From positions 868,001-932,000 of the forward strand of contig NZ_CP046252.1 of assembly GCF_009720145.1 (NCBI RefSeq): DNA of 64,000 nt. Direction: 5' to 3'. Within the stretch, counting starts at the first letter, position 1, and each line of letters begins with the position of its first letter. This DNA is from Sphingobium sp. CAP-1 (GTDB lineage Bacteria; Pseudomonadota; Alphaproteobacteria; Sphingomonadales; Sphingomonadaceae). A program made the position numbers and the translations under genes. A model generated the notes under the pieces. It did no database searches. It was given only the letters and a program-made list of their open reading frames with translations, and had not been told where the DNA came from. Shown one piece after another: positions 8,396 to 15,909 of the stretch.

Positions 8396-8984
8396 GACCC
8401 AGCCTTCGGGAAAGATTGGCAAGAATGGCGGCGGTGATCCCCCAGATGCGGCGGTCCTGCCAGACGATTTCATAATAAGCGCGCATTTCGCCCGCATATT
8501 CGACCTCGCGCCTGATCCGGTTGGCGGGATCGAGCGCGAAGGCCAGCGGCAGTTCGAACCAGTTCGCCACCTCGCCCGCCTGCGCGCGCAATGGCAGGTC
8601 GGGCGGGATGACGCCCAGCACCGGCACGATGTCGAAGCCGGTGAAGGTGCAATAGCGGTCGGACGTGCCGATCACCTGCACGGCCTGGGGCGGCAGCGCG
8701 ATTTCCTCCTGCGCCTCGCGCAGCGCGCCGGCGATCTCGTCGGCATCCTCCGGGTCGACCCGGCCACCGGGAAAGGCGATCTGCCCGGCATGTTTGCGCA
8801 GGCTGGAGGCGCGCTCGGTCAGGATCAGCCCCGGTTCCGGCCGGTCGGTGATGGCCACCAGCACGGCGGCGGGGGCGAGCATGATCTCCTCCACGATGCG
8901 CGGATCGCGCACCGCCGACAGGGGAAGATCTTCGCCGCGATGTCCCTCTTCCAGCGCGGCGCGCAGCCGCTCCACCAGCGTCAT
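8376..8984 (-). CDS. Nudix hydrolase, CoA diphosphatase type
   Basis: 202 aa from the ATG at 8984. It carries a complete Nudix box, GGRVDPEDADEIAGALREAQ followed by EEIAL, preceded by LTERASSLRKHAGQIAFPGG, which corresponds to the CoA-pyrophosphatase (NudL/YeaB) signature. It probably hydrolyses coenzyme A or its derivatives to phosphopantetheine and 3',5'-ADP. The start is set by an ATGA overlap with the stop of the DUF1285 gene (8983-8981). DUF1285, Nudix and cca appear to be one translationally coupled unit. Confidence 0.88.
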   Translation of the reverse strand: MTLVERLRAALEEGHRGEDLPLSAVRDPRIVEEIMLAPAAVLVAITDRPEPGLILTERASSLRKHAGQIAFPGGRVDPEDADEIAGALREAQEEIALPPQAVQVIGTSDRYCTFTGFDIVPVLGVIPPDLPLRAQAGEVANWFELPLAFALDPANRIRREVEYAGEMRAYYEIVWQDRRIWGITAAILANLSRRLGHDRLVA

Positions 8985-9559
8985 TGCGCGCCGTCCAGCG
9001 GAAAGAAGCCACCCTCGCTCCACAGGCCGATCCGCTCGCGGTTCTGATCGCTGGCCTCATCCAGCGCCAGGTTCATCAACTCATAATAGACGCTGCGCGC
9101 GACCAGCGCCTCCAGCCCGCCGCGCACATGCAGATAGGGGTGCGGGCCGTCGGGCGTCTCGCGCAGGGTCAGCATATGGTCCGGCCCGGCCGTGACCAGA
9201 TCGCCACTGTTCAGGCGGAAGGTCAGGCTGCGCGCCCGCCCTTCGCCCTCGCTTTTCAGTTCGATCGCCACGAACGGCGCGTCATCGACCGCAATGTCCA
9301 GCTTTTCGACCGGCGTCACCAGCACATGGCTGCCGTCCGGCTCGCGCCGCAGGATGGAGGAAAAGAGCCGCACCATCGTCTCGCGGCCGATCGGCGATCC
9401 CTGATGATACCAGGTGCCGTCGCGCGCGATCCGCATCTCGCTGTCGCCGCAATGGGCGGGGTTCCATTGGTCCACCGGCGGCAGGCGCTTTTCCGCCATC
9501 AGGCGCGCTATCTCGGCCAGCGACAGGGTGGACAGATCGGGTAGTGGCTCCATCGGCAT
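8981..9559 (-). CDS. DUF1285 family protein
   Basis: 192 aa, cytoplasmic, with no signal peptide or membrane segment. Recognised from WNPAHCGDSEMRIARDGTWY, GSPIGRETMVRLFSSILRRE and VTPVEKLDIAVDDAPF, the conserved core of DUF1285. The biochemical role is unknown; structures of the family show a PH-like fold, according to general knowledge. It begins the three-gene run DUF1285-Nudix-cca, with stop/start overlap to the Nudix gene. The link to tRNA maturation or CoA turnover is by context only. Confidence 0.85.
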   Translation of the reverse strand: MPMEPLPDLSTLSLAEIARLMAEKRLPPVDQWNPAHCGDSEMRIARDGTWYHQGSPIGRETMVRLFSSILRREPDGSHVLVTPVEKLDIAVDDAPFVAIELKSEGEGRARSLTFRLNSGDLVTAGPDHMLTLRETPDGPHPYLHVRGGLEALVARSVYYELMNLALDEASDQNRERIGLWSEGGFFPLDGAQ

Positions 9560-9598
9560 GGGGCGGAGATAGGAGCGTCCTTGCCCGAAGGCAAAGGC

Positions 9599-10120
9599 CT
9601 ATTGCGCGGCGACGGCGATTCGCGGCGCCAGCATTCCAACCCCGCCGACAGCCGTGCCGTCGACCGACAGCGCCAGCAGCCGTCGTTTCTCGAACGGGCC
9701 GGGCGCGTCCCAGCCGTCGGTGCCTTGCGCGGTGAAGCCCCAGAAGCGGCCATAATATTCGGGATCGCCGATCATCATCAGCGGCTCGCAACGCTGCGCC
9801 CGCGCGGCGGCGACCACCGCGTCCATCAGCGCGCGGCCATGGCCGCCCTTCTGATGCGCCGGATCGACCGCGACCGGCCCGACCATGATCAGCGGCATCT
9901 GCCCGCCATCGGCCTGTGTCAGCGCCACCGGCCAGCTTTGCAGCGTTCCGATCAGCGCCCCATCGGCATCGATCATGGCGAAGGAGAGGGCGGGGAGCCA
10001 GGGCATCCCGTCGCGAATCCGGTAGGCGGTGCGGCCATGGCGATCGGTCCCGAACGCCGCGTCGAGCAGTTGCTCGATCGCCTCGTCGGGCTGACTGTCC
10101 AGGGGCATAATGTGAGACAC
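9599..10120 (-). CDS. GNAT family N-acetyltransferase (YhbS-like)
   Basis: 173 aa. The acetyl-CoA fold is recognisable from the beta4/alpha3 region VGPVAVDPAHQKGGHGRALM and the downstream MIGDPEYYGRFWGF, typical of YhbS-like GNAT proteins. The substrate is unknown. It starts MSHIMPLDSQ at 10120. It lies 39 bases upstream of the DUF1285 gene on the same strand, so it could lead that transcript. Confidence 0.85.
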   Translation of the reverse strand: MSHIMPLDSQPDEAIEQLLDAAFGTDRHGRTAYRIRDGMPWLPALSFAMIDADGALIGTLQSWPVALTQADGGQMPLIMVGPVAVDPAHQKGGHGRALMDAVVAAARAQRCEPLMMIGDPEYYGRFWGFTAQGTDGWDAPGPFEKRRLLALSVDGTAVGGVGMLAPRIAVAAQ

Positions 10121-10248
10121 GACTTGCCGTTCCGCCTACTATGGCGCATGGGGCAGCGCCGGAAGCGGGGCTTTAGCGTCCGCTTCGCAAAATGAAAGAC
10201 TAAATAGGCCCGGCCTGACGGCAGGAGATGGGCCGTATATGGCGGGCT

Positions 10249-10632
10249 ATGCACACTGGATTTGACGATTTTCTGACGCTGGAGGTCAACAACCTGCACG
10301 TCGATGTTCTGACCGGCATCTATTCGGAGGAGACGCATCTCCCCCAGCCGTTGCGCATTTCCATCCGCGCGCGCCTGCGAATTGCCGATCATTACGACCC
10401 GGAAACCCCGCTCAGCCAGTCCAAAAACTATATGGACCTCAAGCACGCCGCATCGACCGCGCTGCCCGAAGGCGTGCATTTCACCCTGATCGAGGCGGTG
10501 GCCGACCATATCATCGACACCATCCTGATGCAGGATGACAAGGTCAGCCATGTCGAGGTGAAGATCGTCAAGCTGGCGCTGAGCGAGCGCGGCGAGGAAA
10601 TCGGCATCACCCTGGGACGCGGCCGGAAATAG
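10249..10632 (+). CDS. folB: Dihydroneopterin aldolase-like protein
   Basis: 127 aa from ATG 10249 (MHTGFDDFLTLEV). FolB fold: GIYSEETHLPQPLRISI carries the conserved glutamate that binds the pterin, and VKIVKLAL carries the C-terminal lysine region. The expected reaction is 7,8-dihydroneopterin to 6-hydroxymethyl-7,8-dihydropterin plus glycolaldehyde in folate synthesis. An in-frame ATG at 10228 directly abuts AGGAG, too close for a good ribosome site, so I prefer 10249. It is divergent from the GNAT gene; no other folate gene is adjacent. Confidence 0.85.
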   Translation: MHTGFDDFLTLEVNNLHVDVLTGIYSEETHLPQPLRISIRARLRIADHYDPETPLSQSKNYMDLKHAASTALPEGVHFTLIEAVADHIIDTILMQDDKVSHVEVKIVKLALSERGEEIGITLGRGRK

Positions 10633-10634
10633 CG

Positions 10635-10680
10635 CCGTTCGGTTCGAGCGAAGTCGGGCAACGCTTCACGACTTCGTTCC
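10635..10680. repeat. Dispersed palindromic intergenic repeat (TTCGAGCGAAG family)
   Basis: GAGCGAAGTCG (10646-10656) is inverted as CGACTTCGTTC (10669-10679) with one mismatch. The left part (CCGTTCGGTTCGAGCGAAG) closely matches the element at 29763-29854. It sits between the ends of the convergent folB and oxygenase genes. Confidence 0.6.
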
Positions 10681-10690
10681 AGCCTGCATC

Positions 10691-11644
10691 TCACCCCTTC
10701 TTGATCAGGCCGATCTCGATCAGTCGCTCGGTCAGATAGTCATGGGCGCTGATCGGCGCTTCGCGGCGCGGATTGTCCGCGCTCACGCATTGCGGCAGCG
10801 CGTCGATCATGAAATCCGGGCGCAGATGCAGGAAGAAGGGCATGGAATAACGCGAATGGCCGCGCCGCTGCGGCGGCGGATTGACCACGCGGTGGCTGGT
10901 CGAAGGCAGCATATGGTTGGTCAACCGTTGCAGCATGTCGCCGACATTGATCGCCAGCGCGCCCGGCGGCGGCACCACTGGCAGCCAGTTGCCGTCGCGA
11001 TCCTTCAGTTCCAGCCCGCCTTCCTCTGCGCCCAGCAGCAGGGTGATCAGGTTGATATCCTCATGCGCGCCTGCGCGCACGCCCGGTGCCTGCGGCGATA
11101 CCGGCGGATAATGGAGCAGGCGCAGGATCGAATTGCCATTTTCGACCGGGCCGTCGAACCAGCGTTCGGGCAGGCCCAGATACAGGGCGATGGCGGACAG
11201 CAATTCCGCTCCCACCCGGTCGAACTCGGCATAAAGTTTCGTGAACAGCGGCCTGAACGCCGGCATTTCGGCGGGCCAGACATTGGGCGGCATGGTTTGC
11301 GCCAGCGGATCGCCTTCGGGCAGGTCGCGGCCGACATGCCAGAATTCCTTCAGGTCATTCTCGCTCGCGCCCTTGGCGATCTCCGTGCCGAAGGCGGTAT
11401 AGCCGCGCTGGCCACCGTTGAACCGGGCATTATATTGATCCTTCACCGCTTCGGGCAGGTTGAAGAAGCGGTGGGCCATGGTCCAGGCTTCGTCGATCAG
11501 CCCCATGTCCATGCCATGGTCGCGCACCATGGCGAAGCCGAAACGTTGGAAGGATTGGCCGAAAGCCTGGGCGAAGTCCGCCTTGGGCATATCCGCCATG
11601 GACAGGACTGGCACCTGTTCCAGCACCGATTGCGACACGTTCAT
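10691..11644 (-). CDS. 2-oxoglutarate/Fe(II) oxygenase, isopenicillin N synthase family
   Basis: 317 aa from ATG 11644, which follows GGAG. It is a DIOX_N plus 2OG-FeII_Oxy architecture. The iron ligands are visible in GAHEDINLITLLLG (HxD-type: H and D) and TSHRVVNPP (distal His); RYSMPFFLHLRPD contains the arginine/serine that binds 2-oxoglutarate. Family members oxidise small molecules using O2 and 2-oxoglutarate. The substrate is not evident; there is no biosynthetic cluster around it. It is divergent from the EVE gene. Confidence 0.88.
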   Translation of the reverse strand: MNVSQSVLEQVPVLSMADMPKADFAQAFGQSFQRFGFAMVRDHGMDMGLIDEAWTMAHRFFNLPEAVKDQYNARFNGGQRGYTAFGTEIAKGASENDLKEFWHVGRDLPEGDPLAQTMPPNVWPAEMPAFRPLFTKLYAEFDRVGAELLSAIALYLGLPERWFDGPVENGNSILRLLHYPPVSPQAPGVRAGAHEDINLITLLLGAEEGGLELKDRDGNWLPVVPPPGALAINVGDMLQRLTNHMLPSTSHRVVNPPPQRRGHSRYSMPFFLHLRPDFMIDALPQCVSADNPRREAPISAHDYLTERLIEIGLIKKG

Positions 11645-11741
11645 TTCTCCAGAAACCGACAAAGGGGCGCACCGCTATTTGGGGCTGCCCGCGTATGGAC
11701 GCATCCTTGATCGCGGCGGGCCGCTGTTGCAAGGAGGCAAA

Positions 11742-12149
11742 ATGAATTACTGGCTGATGAAATCGGAACCCGATGTCTTTTCCTATGACGACCTGGTCGC
11801 CAGGGGGAAGGCCGAATGGGACGGCGTGCGCAACCATGCGGCGCAGGGGCATATGAAGGCGATGCGCAAGGGCGACCTGTCGATCTTCTACCACAGCAAT
11901 ATCGGGGTCGAGGCGGTCGGCATCATGTCGATCGTGGAGGAAGCCGCACCGGACAGCACCGACGATAGCGGCAAGTGGATCGCCGTCCATGTCGCCCCGC
12001 ATGAGAAGCTGGGCAAAGCGGTGACGCTCAAGGCGATGAAGGCTGATTCGGCGCTGGCGGACATGGTGATGCTGCGCCAGTCGCGCCTGTCGGTGTCGCC
12101 ACTGACCAAGGCGCAGTTCGATCATATCGTCGCTATGTCAAAGGCTTAA
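11742..12149 (+). CDS. EVE domain protein
   Basis: 135 aa. It starts MNYWLMKSEPDVFSYDDL and contains WDGVRNHAAQGHMKAMRKGD and LSIFYHSN, the EVE (PUA-like) fold signature. EVE domains bind modified bases in RNA or DNA; in the stand-alone bacterial form the partner is unknown. The start is set by a strong AAGGAGG at 11731-11737. It is divergent from the 2OG oxygenase. Confidence 0.92.
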   Translation: MNYWLMKSEPDVFSYDDLVARGKAEWDGVRNHAAQGHMKAMRKGDLSIFYHSNIGVEAVGIMSIVEEAAPDSTDDSGKWIAVHVAPHEKLGKAVTLKAMKADSALADMVMLRQSRLSVSPLTKAQFDHIVAMSKA

Positions 12150-12282
12150 TAGAATGGTTGCGTTTGCTGCAATCAGCGCGGCGCGTTTTGCGATTGTCCG
12201 TTTGCCGCAACGCACCATAAATCGGCGTCAACAGAACAAGAATATAAGAGGTGTTTGATCGGCATTCACAAGGAGTTTACCC

Positions 12283-12564
12283 ATGCGAATGCTGTCCAAG
12301 TTCATTGTCGCCGGCGCCCTGAGCGTCATCGCTACCACCGCCGCTCAGGCTGAAGAAGCGCCCAAGCAGCGCTTCACGCATGAAGGCTATACCTATGTGT
12401 ATCAGGTAAAGGATACCAAGGCTGGCAAGGTCATTTCGGGCCGTCGTTATCCCGACGCCGTCGCGTTCAACCTGGCCGTCAAGAATGGCAAGGTTTCGGG
12501 CGTGTCGGGCGGCCAGCAGGTTGCCTTCAACGTCGAGGAAGCGCGCGGCGCCGCTTCGAACTGA
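12283..12564 (+). CDS. Small secreted protein of unknown function
   Basis: 93 aa. The N-terminal signal peptide (MRMLSKFIVAGALSVIATTA, cleavage likely after AQA) is followed by a ~70-residue mature domain rich in Tyr, Gly and Lys (FTHEGYTYVYQVKDTKAGKV, ISGRRYPDAVAFNLAVKNGK). The pattern suggests a short beta-rich periplasmic protein. I do not recognise a named family. AAGGAG precedes the start at good spacing, and a strong terminator follows, so it is a monocistronic gene. Confidence 0.8.
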   Translation: MRMLSKFIVAGALSVIATTAAQAEEAPKQRFTHEGYTYVYQVKDTKAGKVISGRRYPDAVAFNLAVKNGKVSGVSGGQQVAFNVEEARGAASN

Positions 12565-12585
12565 GGCGATCGGCCCAAAAAATAG

Positions 12586-12620
12586 AAGGGACGGCATCCT
12601 GTTGGATGCCGTCCCTTTTT
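12586..12620. terminator. Rho-independent terminator, probably bidirectional
   Basis: A 14-bp perfect stem (AAGGGACGGCATCC / GGATGCCGTCCCTT) with loop TGTT, followed by a T run on the plus strand. It lies between the convergent genes ending at 12564 and 12681; the A-rich left flank would also serve the minus strand. Confidence 0.9.
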
Positions 12621-12680
12621 TCATGCCCGAAACGGGGTGATATTGTCCCGGCGCGGGCTGAGCGCCGCCGGGACGATGGA

Positions 12681-12983
12681 TCAGCGGCAGCGCCGCTTGC
12701 TGTCGATTTCCTTGCCAAGCAACGCGCCGCCGGCCGCGCCCAGGATCGTGCCGGTGGCGCGGTCGCCGCGCGTGTCGATCGCGCGGCCGACCAGCGCGCC
12801 GCCGACGCCGCCGATGATCAGGCCGGTGGTGCCGTCCGATTTGCGGCAATAGGTGCGCCCGTCGCGGCCGCGCCATTCCTTGTAGCGATAATGTTTGCGG
12901 GCCTGGGCGCCGTCGGTCGGCACGGCCATCGAAACCGGGATGGCCAGCGAAACGGCGGCCAGGGCGAGCAGGGCTTTACGCAT
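12681..12983 (-). CDS. Glycine-zipper 2TM domain protein, secreted or outer membrane
   Basis: 100 aa from ATG 12983, preceded by GGAGGAGA. Signal peptide MRKALLALAAVSLAIPVSMA. The mature part has GRDGRTYCRKSDGTTG and then a glycine zipper (LIIGGVGGALVGRAIDTRGD and GTILGAAGGALLGKEIDSKR), the glycine-zipper 2TM pattern of small envelope proteins such as SlyB/YmgG relatives. The precise role is unknown; such proteins associate with the outer membrane. Confidence 0.85.
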   Translation of the reverse strand: MRKALLALAAVSLAIPVSMAVPTDGAQARKHYRYKEWRGRDGRTYCRKSDGTTGLIIGGVGGALVGRAIDTRGDRATGTILGAAGGALLGKEIDSKRRCR

Positions 12984-13107
12984 ATGTATCTCCTCCATTA
13001 GCATCAGCGTGATTTGGCGCTTGAACCCCCGCACCTTGGTCGCGGTTGCATGAACCTCAGGCAACGGGGCAACATGCTGTTTCTCAAGGCATTAAATTTG
13101 AGGTGAG

Positions 13108-13551
13108 ATGATGCGGGCGGACGATGAGGCGGATGGACGGGCATTGATCGACGCGCTGGACCTTGCGCCCCATCCCGAAGGCGGCTGGTATCGGGAAACC
13201 TGGCGCGGTCCGGCGGGTGCCGATGGCCGGGCGAGCGGGACGGCGATCCTCTTCCTGCTGGAGGCGCATGAACGGTCGCACTGGCATCGGGTCGATGCGG
13301 AGGAACATTGGTTCTGGCACGCCGGGGCGCCGCTGATCCTGTCGGTGGCGGGGGATGGGGAGGCCGCCAGCGACCTGTTGCTGGGGCCGGACGTGCCGAA
13401 CGGCCAGAGGCCGCAGGGGCGGGTGCCGGCGCATCATTGGCAGGCTTCCACCCCGCAGGGCGGCTGGACTTTGGTCAGTTGCACCGTGACGCCGGGCTTC
13501 GATTTCGCCGGTTTTACGCTGGCGCCGCCAGGTTGGTCGCCGCCGGTGTGA
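13108..13551 (+). CDS. Cupin domain protein, DUF985 family
   Basis: 147 aa. LAPHPEGGWYRETWRG, LLEAHERSHWHRVDAEEHWF and VPAHHWQASTPQGGW are the conserved blocks of DUF985 cupins, with His/Glu residues in the usual metal-binding places. Function is unknown; the family is sometimes linked to sugar or epimerase chemistry. Two adjacent ATGs (13108, 13111) are possible starts behind AGGTGAG. It is divergent from the glycine-zipper gene. Confidence 0.88.
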   Translation: MMRADDEADGRALIDALDLAPHPEGGWYRETWRGPAGADGRASGTAILFLLEAHERSHWHRVDAEEHWFWHAGAPLILSVAGDGEAASDLLLGPDVPNGQRPQGRVPAHHWQASTPQGGWTLVSCTVTPGFDFAGFTLAPPGWSPPV

Positions 13552-13553
13552 AC

Positions 13554-13572
13554 TTATCCACAGCTATCCACA
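13554..13572 (+). promoter_or_regulatory. Pair of DnaA-box-like sites
   Basis: TTATCCACA (13554-13562), a perfect consensus DnaA box, is followed one base later by CTATCCACA (13564-13572), one mismatch from consensus. They are direct repeats about one helical turn apart, immediately after the cupin stop. No replication gene or AT-rich unwinding element of the usual form is adjacent, so I do not call this an origin; it could titrate DnaA or be chance. Confidence 0.4.
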
Positions 13573-13973
13573 ATTTTGCGCGAAGCGCTGTCATAAAATT
13601 GTCGATTTCGCTTGGAACGACTCACTAATGGTGAGACCATCTCCTTATCGAGATGAGTGGAGGCGGAGCGATCCAAATCCTCAAAAGACCGAGAGATCAG
13701 TCATTTGAAATCAAATCGATAGTTTGTCGGAATGCGACATTCGCAAGGATGAAACAGACCGAACGAACAGGCCGCTTGCAGCCGCTGCCGGGTACGCGCG
13801 AAAGTGAACGTCGGGCATCGGGGAAGAAACGACCAACTGCACCGGAATGGCGGCCCTTGGCCAAAAACCGGAGCATGGCCTGTATGACATGCTCGCCCTG
13901 AGCAGGACATACGGGATACGCCGGGCCGATGATCGCATCCTCAACAGGACGCGGATCGAATGACTCGACGGAA
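13573..13973. other. Gene-poor stretch without a supported gene
   Basis: About 400 bases between the cupin and a terminator. Short frames exist on both strands but have no ribosome site, no domain and mutually conflicting composition. It contains short inverted repeats, e.g. CATCTC...GAGATG near 13640 and TGTCG...CGACA near 13730. It may hold an untranslated RNA ending at the 13974-14007 terminator, or decayed sequence. Confidence 0.4.
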
Positions 13974-14007
13974 GTGGGGACCGGCAGCAATGCCGGCCCC
14001 CATTTTG
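13974..14007 (+). terminator. Rho-independent terminator-like hairpin
   Basis: GGGGACCGGCA (13976-13986), loop GCAA, TGCCGGCCCCC, then ATTTTG; 10 of 11 stem pairs match. The orientation is plus, although no plus-strand gene lies within 400 bases upstream, which hints at an unannotated transcript. Confidence 0.55.
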
Positions 14008-14166
14008 CGTTTGGGGAGCGGAGAAGGGGACGTTGCTGGCTGGCGTGCTTGTCGCAATGAGTTCGCCTATGGCAACCGGTTATCCGTTCATCGAATAATT
14101 ATCATGCTGCTCGTTGATATGATCTTGCGGGCCATCTTATCACCGGTTGCGATGTCAGCTTCTCCA

Positions 14167-14805
14167 CTATGCAGTTGGCGAACGCGTTTTTGAAACCCGG
14201 TAAAAATGGAGCGTAGCTGCATATTCTACCACATCGACACTTTTATATCCGGCGTAATGAAGGAGAGCGATAAGTTCTTTTGAACTTAACGCGTTCACCC
14301 AACCCATTGCGAGCCGGTCGCGTTTTGGAGATTTCTCGAAGGGGTGATAGCTGAATAGACCCTCCGGTATTTGTCTGGCGATCTTACGCAATACGTTAGG
14401 GACATCGAGCAAATATTCGAGTACGCCCATACCGACAACAAAATCCGCCTCAATTTTGGGAACTTTGCGATTGAGATCTACTACGATAGTCCTGTCATCT
14501 CTTTTGGAGACGTCTAACGGGATATAGGAGCATCCGGGCGGAAGGCATTGCTCCATCTTCATGTCGCCACATCCCAAATCGAGGACGCGCCCGATATTTT
14601 CAGGGATAAGCTTTCCGGCTGCCATAGCCCGATCAAACCATCGATAGTCGGCCGTGCATTCGCCGCTACGCGTCCAGCGACCAACGTTTGTTTTCCCCTT
14701 TTTCATCATACGTAGCGTTTCTGTGCGGCGCGCTTCCCGTGAGATCTCAATTTGCTCAGGCGTTTTTATAACGGGACTTGGCGTTTGCAGAATTTTGACC
14801 ATCAT
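14167..14805 (-). CDS. Class I SAM-dependent methyltransferase, probably acquired
   Basis: 212 aa. Residues ~70-170 form a Rossmann methyltransferase fold: GRVLDLGCGDMKMEQCLPPG is motif I, then SYIPLDVSKRDDRTIVVDLN and ADFVVGMGVLEYLLDVP. The substrate is unknown. The gene is conspicuously AT-richer than its neighbours: two sampled 60-base lines give 38% and 52% GC, against values near 65% elsewhere. It lies next to tRNA-Thr, a common insertion spot. These point to horizontal transfer; no integrase or direct repeat of the tRNA end is visible. Confidence 0.82.
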   Translation of the reverse strand: MMVKILQTPSPVIKTPEQIEISREARRTETLRMMKKGKTNVGRWTRSGECTADYRWFDRAMAAGKLIPENIGRVLDLGCGDMKMEQCLPPGCSYIPLDVSKRDDRTIVVDLNRKVPKIEADFVVGMGVLEYLLDVPNVLRKIARQIPEGLFSYHPFEKSPKRDRLAMGWVNALSSKELIALLHYAGYKSVDVVEYAATLHFYRVSKTRSPTA

Positions 14806-14936
14806 ATGCCCTCCGATTAGATCGCTAATGGACGATATATGATTGAGGAGAGCAATGATAAAATAGACGACCGATAGCGACTCAAACGGCGATGATTTGG
14901 AAAATTGGGCAAATCCGTCTTATGCTGCCGTAAAAA

Positions 14937-15011
<75 letters not shown>

Positions 15012-15040
15012 GCACCCTTTCGGGTCGGACGCCCTTACTA

Positions 15041-15883
15041 TCAGAATATGCCGAACGTCCAGCCCTCTGTGCGTGCAATCTGCGCCGTCATCGGTGCGGG
15101 CGTCCAGAGCGCCGGGTCGGACGCCGCGCGCCGCATCCAGGCGGCGGTCACGATCGCATCCGCGCCATGATCGTCGGGCATCGCCCCTTCATGGCGCGCG
15201 CAATCCAGCACCGCCAGCGCATCGTCAAGCGCCGCCGAATCGCGCATCTTGGTCCGCCCTTTGGGCCGGCCGGCGGCGCGGGCGGCGATGCTGGTGTAGA
15301 TTTCCACCACCAGCGATCCCGTCGCCGGCCGTGGATCGAACGGCCAGACCGGCACATGGGGCCGCACATGGTGCAGCATCCGCATCCCGGCAAAGCTGGC
15401 CTTGGCCACCTGCGCCGCGCCGATCGCGTCATAGACGGTGGACGGCTTGCCCCCGCCACCCGCATTATAGTGCGCCTCGCAGGCGCGATTGTGCATATAG
15501 TCGGCCTTCACCCCGTCCGCCTTGCCGAAATAGAAATGGCGGCGATGCGCGACCTCCAGCAGGCTGGCCGCGCCCAGATCGGCGTCGTCGCACATGGCGT
15601 CGACATAGGTCCAGAAGGCCGGCCCATCGGTCGGCACGACATCGCCGGGCAGATAGGCGCCGCGCGCGACGAAGGGCGGGGCGAAGCTGAAATCGAAACC
15701 GAACAGGGTAGGGACTTCCCTCGCCGCCGCGACCAGCCAGTCGGCGACCCCCTGCCGCGACCACAGGCCGCCGGGCGCGGCGATCAGCCGGGGCGCGGCG
15801 TCGCCCGTCTCGCACAGGGCGACCGCGATCCCCTTGTGCCGCGCGCCCTTCGCGCCCGACCAGTCGATCGCGGCGAAGCGCAT
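15041..15883 (-). CDS. Conserved hypothetical protein, RNase H-like fold suspected
   Basis: 280 aa from ATG 15883 (MRFAAIDWSGAKGARHKGIA). The opening strand with an aspartate (AIDWSGA), the internal VPTLFGFDFSFAPPF and the C-terminal DDHGADAIVTAAWM place acidic residues as in RNase H-like nucleases of the DUF429 type; this is inference from pattern, not a firm match. There is no signal peptide. It lies 26 bases downstream of rarA on the same strand, so it is probably co-transcribed, which would fit a DNA-repair role. Confidence 0.75.
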   Translation of the reverse strand: MRFAAIDWSGAKGARHKGIAVALCETGDAAPRLIAAPGGLWSRQGVADWLVAAAREVPTLFGFDFSFAPPFVARGAYLPGDVVPTDGPAFWTYVDAMCDDADLGAASLLEVAHRRHFYFGKADGVKADYMHNRACEAHYNAGGGGKPSTVYDAIGAAQVAKASFAGMRMLHHVRPHVPVWPFDPRPATGSLVVEIYTSIAARAAGRPKGRTKMRDSAALDDALAVLDCARHEGAMPDDHGADAIVTAAWMRRAASDPALWTPAPMTAQIARTEGWTFGIF

Positions 15884-15909
15884 GAATGGCGGCGTCGCCG
15901 GTCGGGGCG

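Noticed and set aside
13554..13700. Chromosomal origin of replication
   Set aside because: Only two DnaA-like boxes; no dnaA, hemE, parAB or AT-rich unwinding element nearby.
13653..13990. Short frames on both strands after the cupin gene
   Set aside because: No ribosome site, no domain, and strands conflict; kept only as an uncharacterised stretch.
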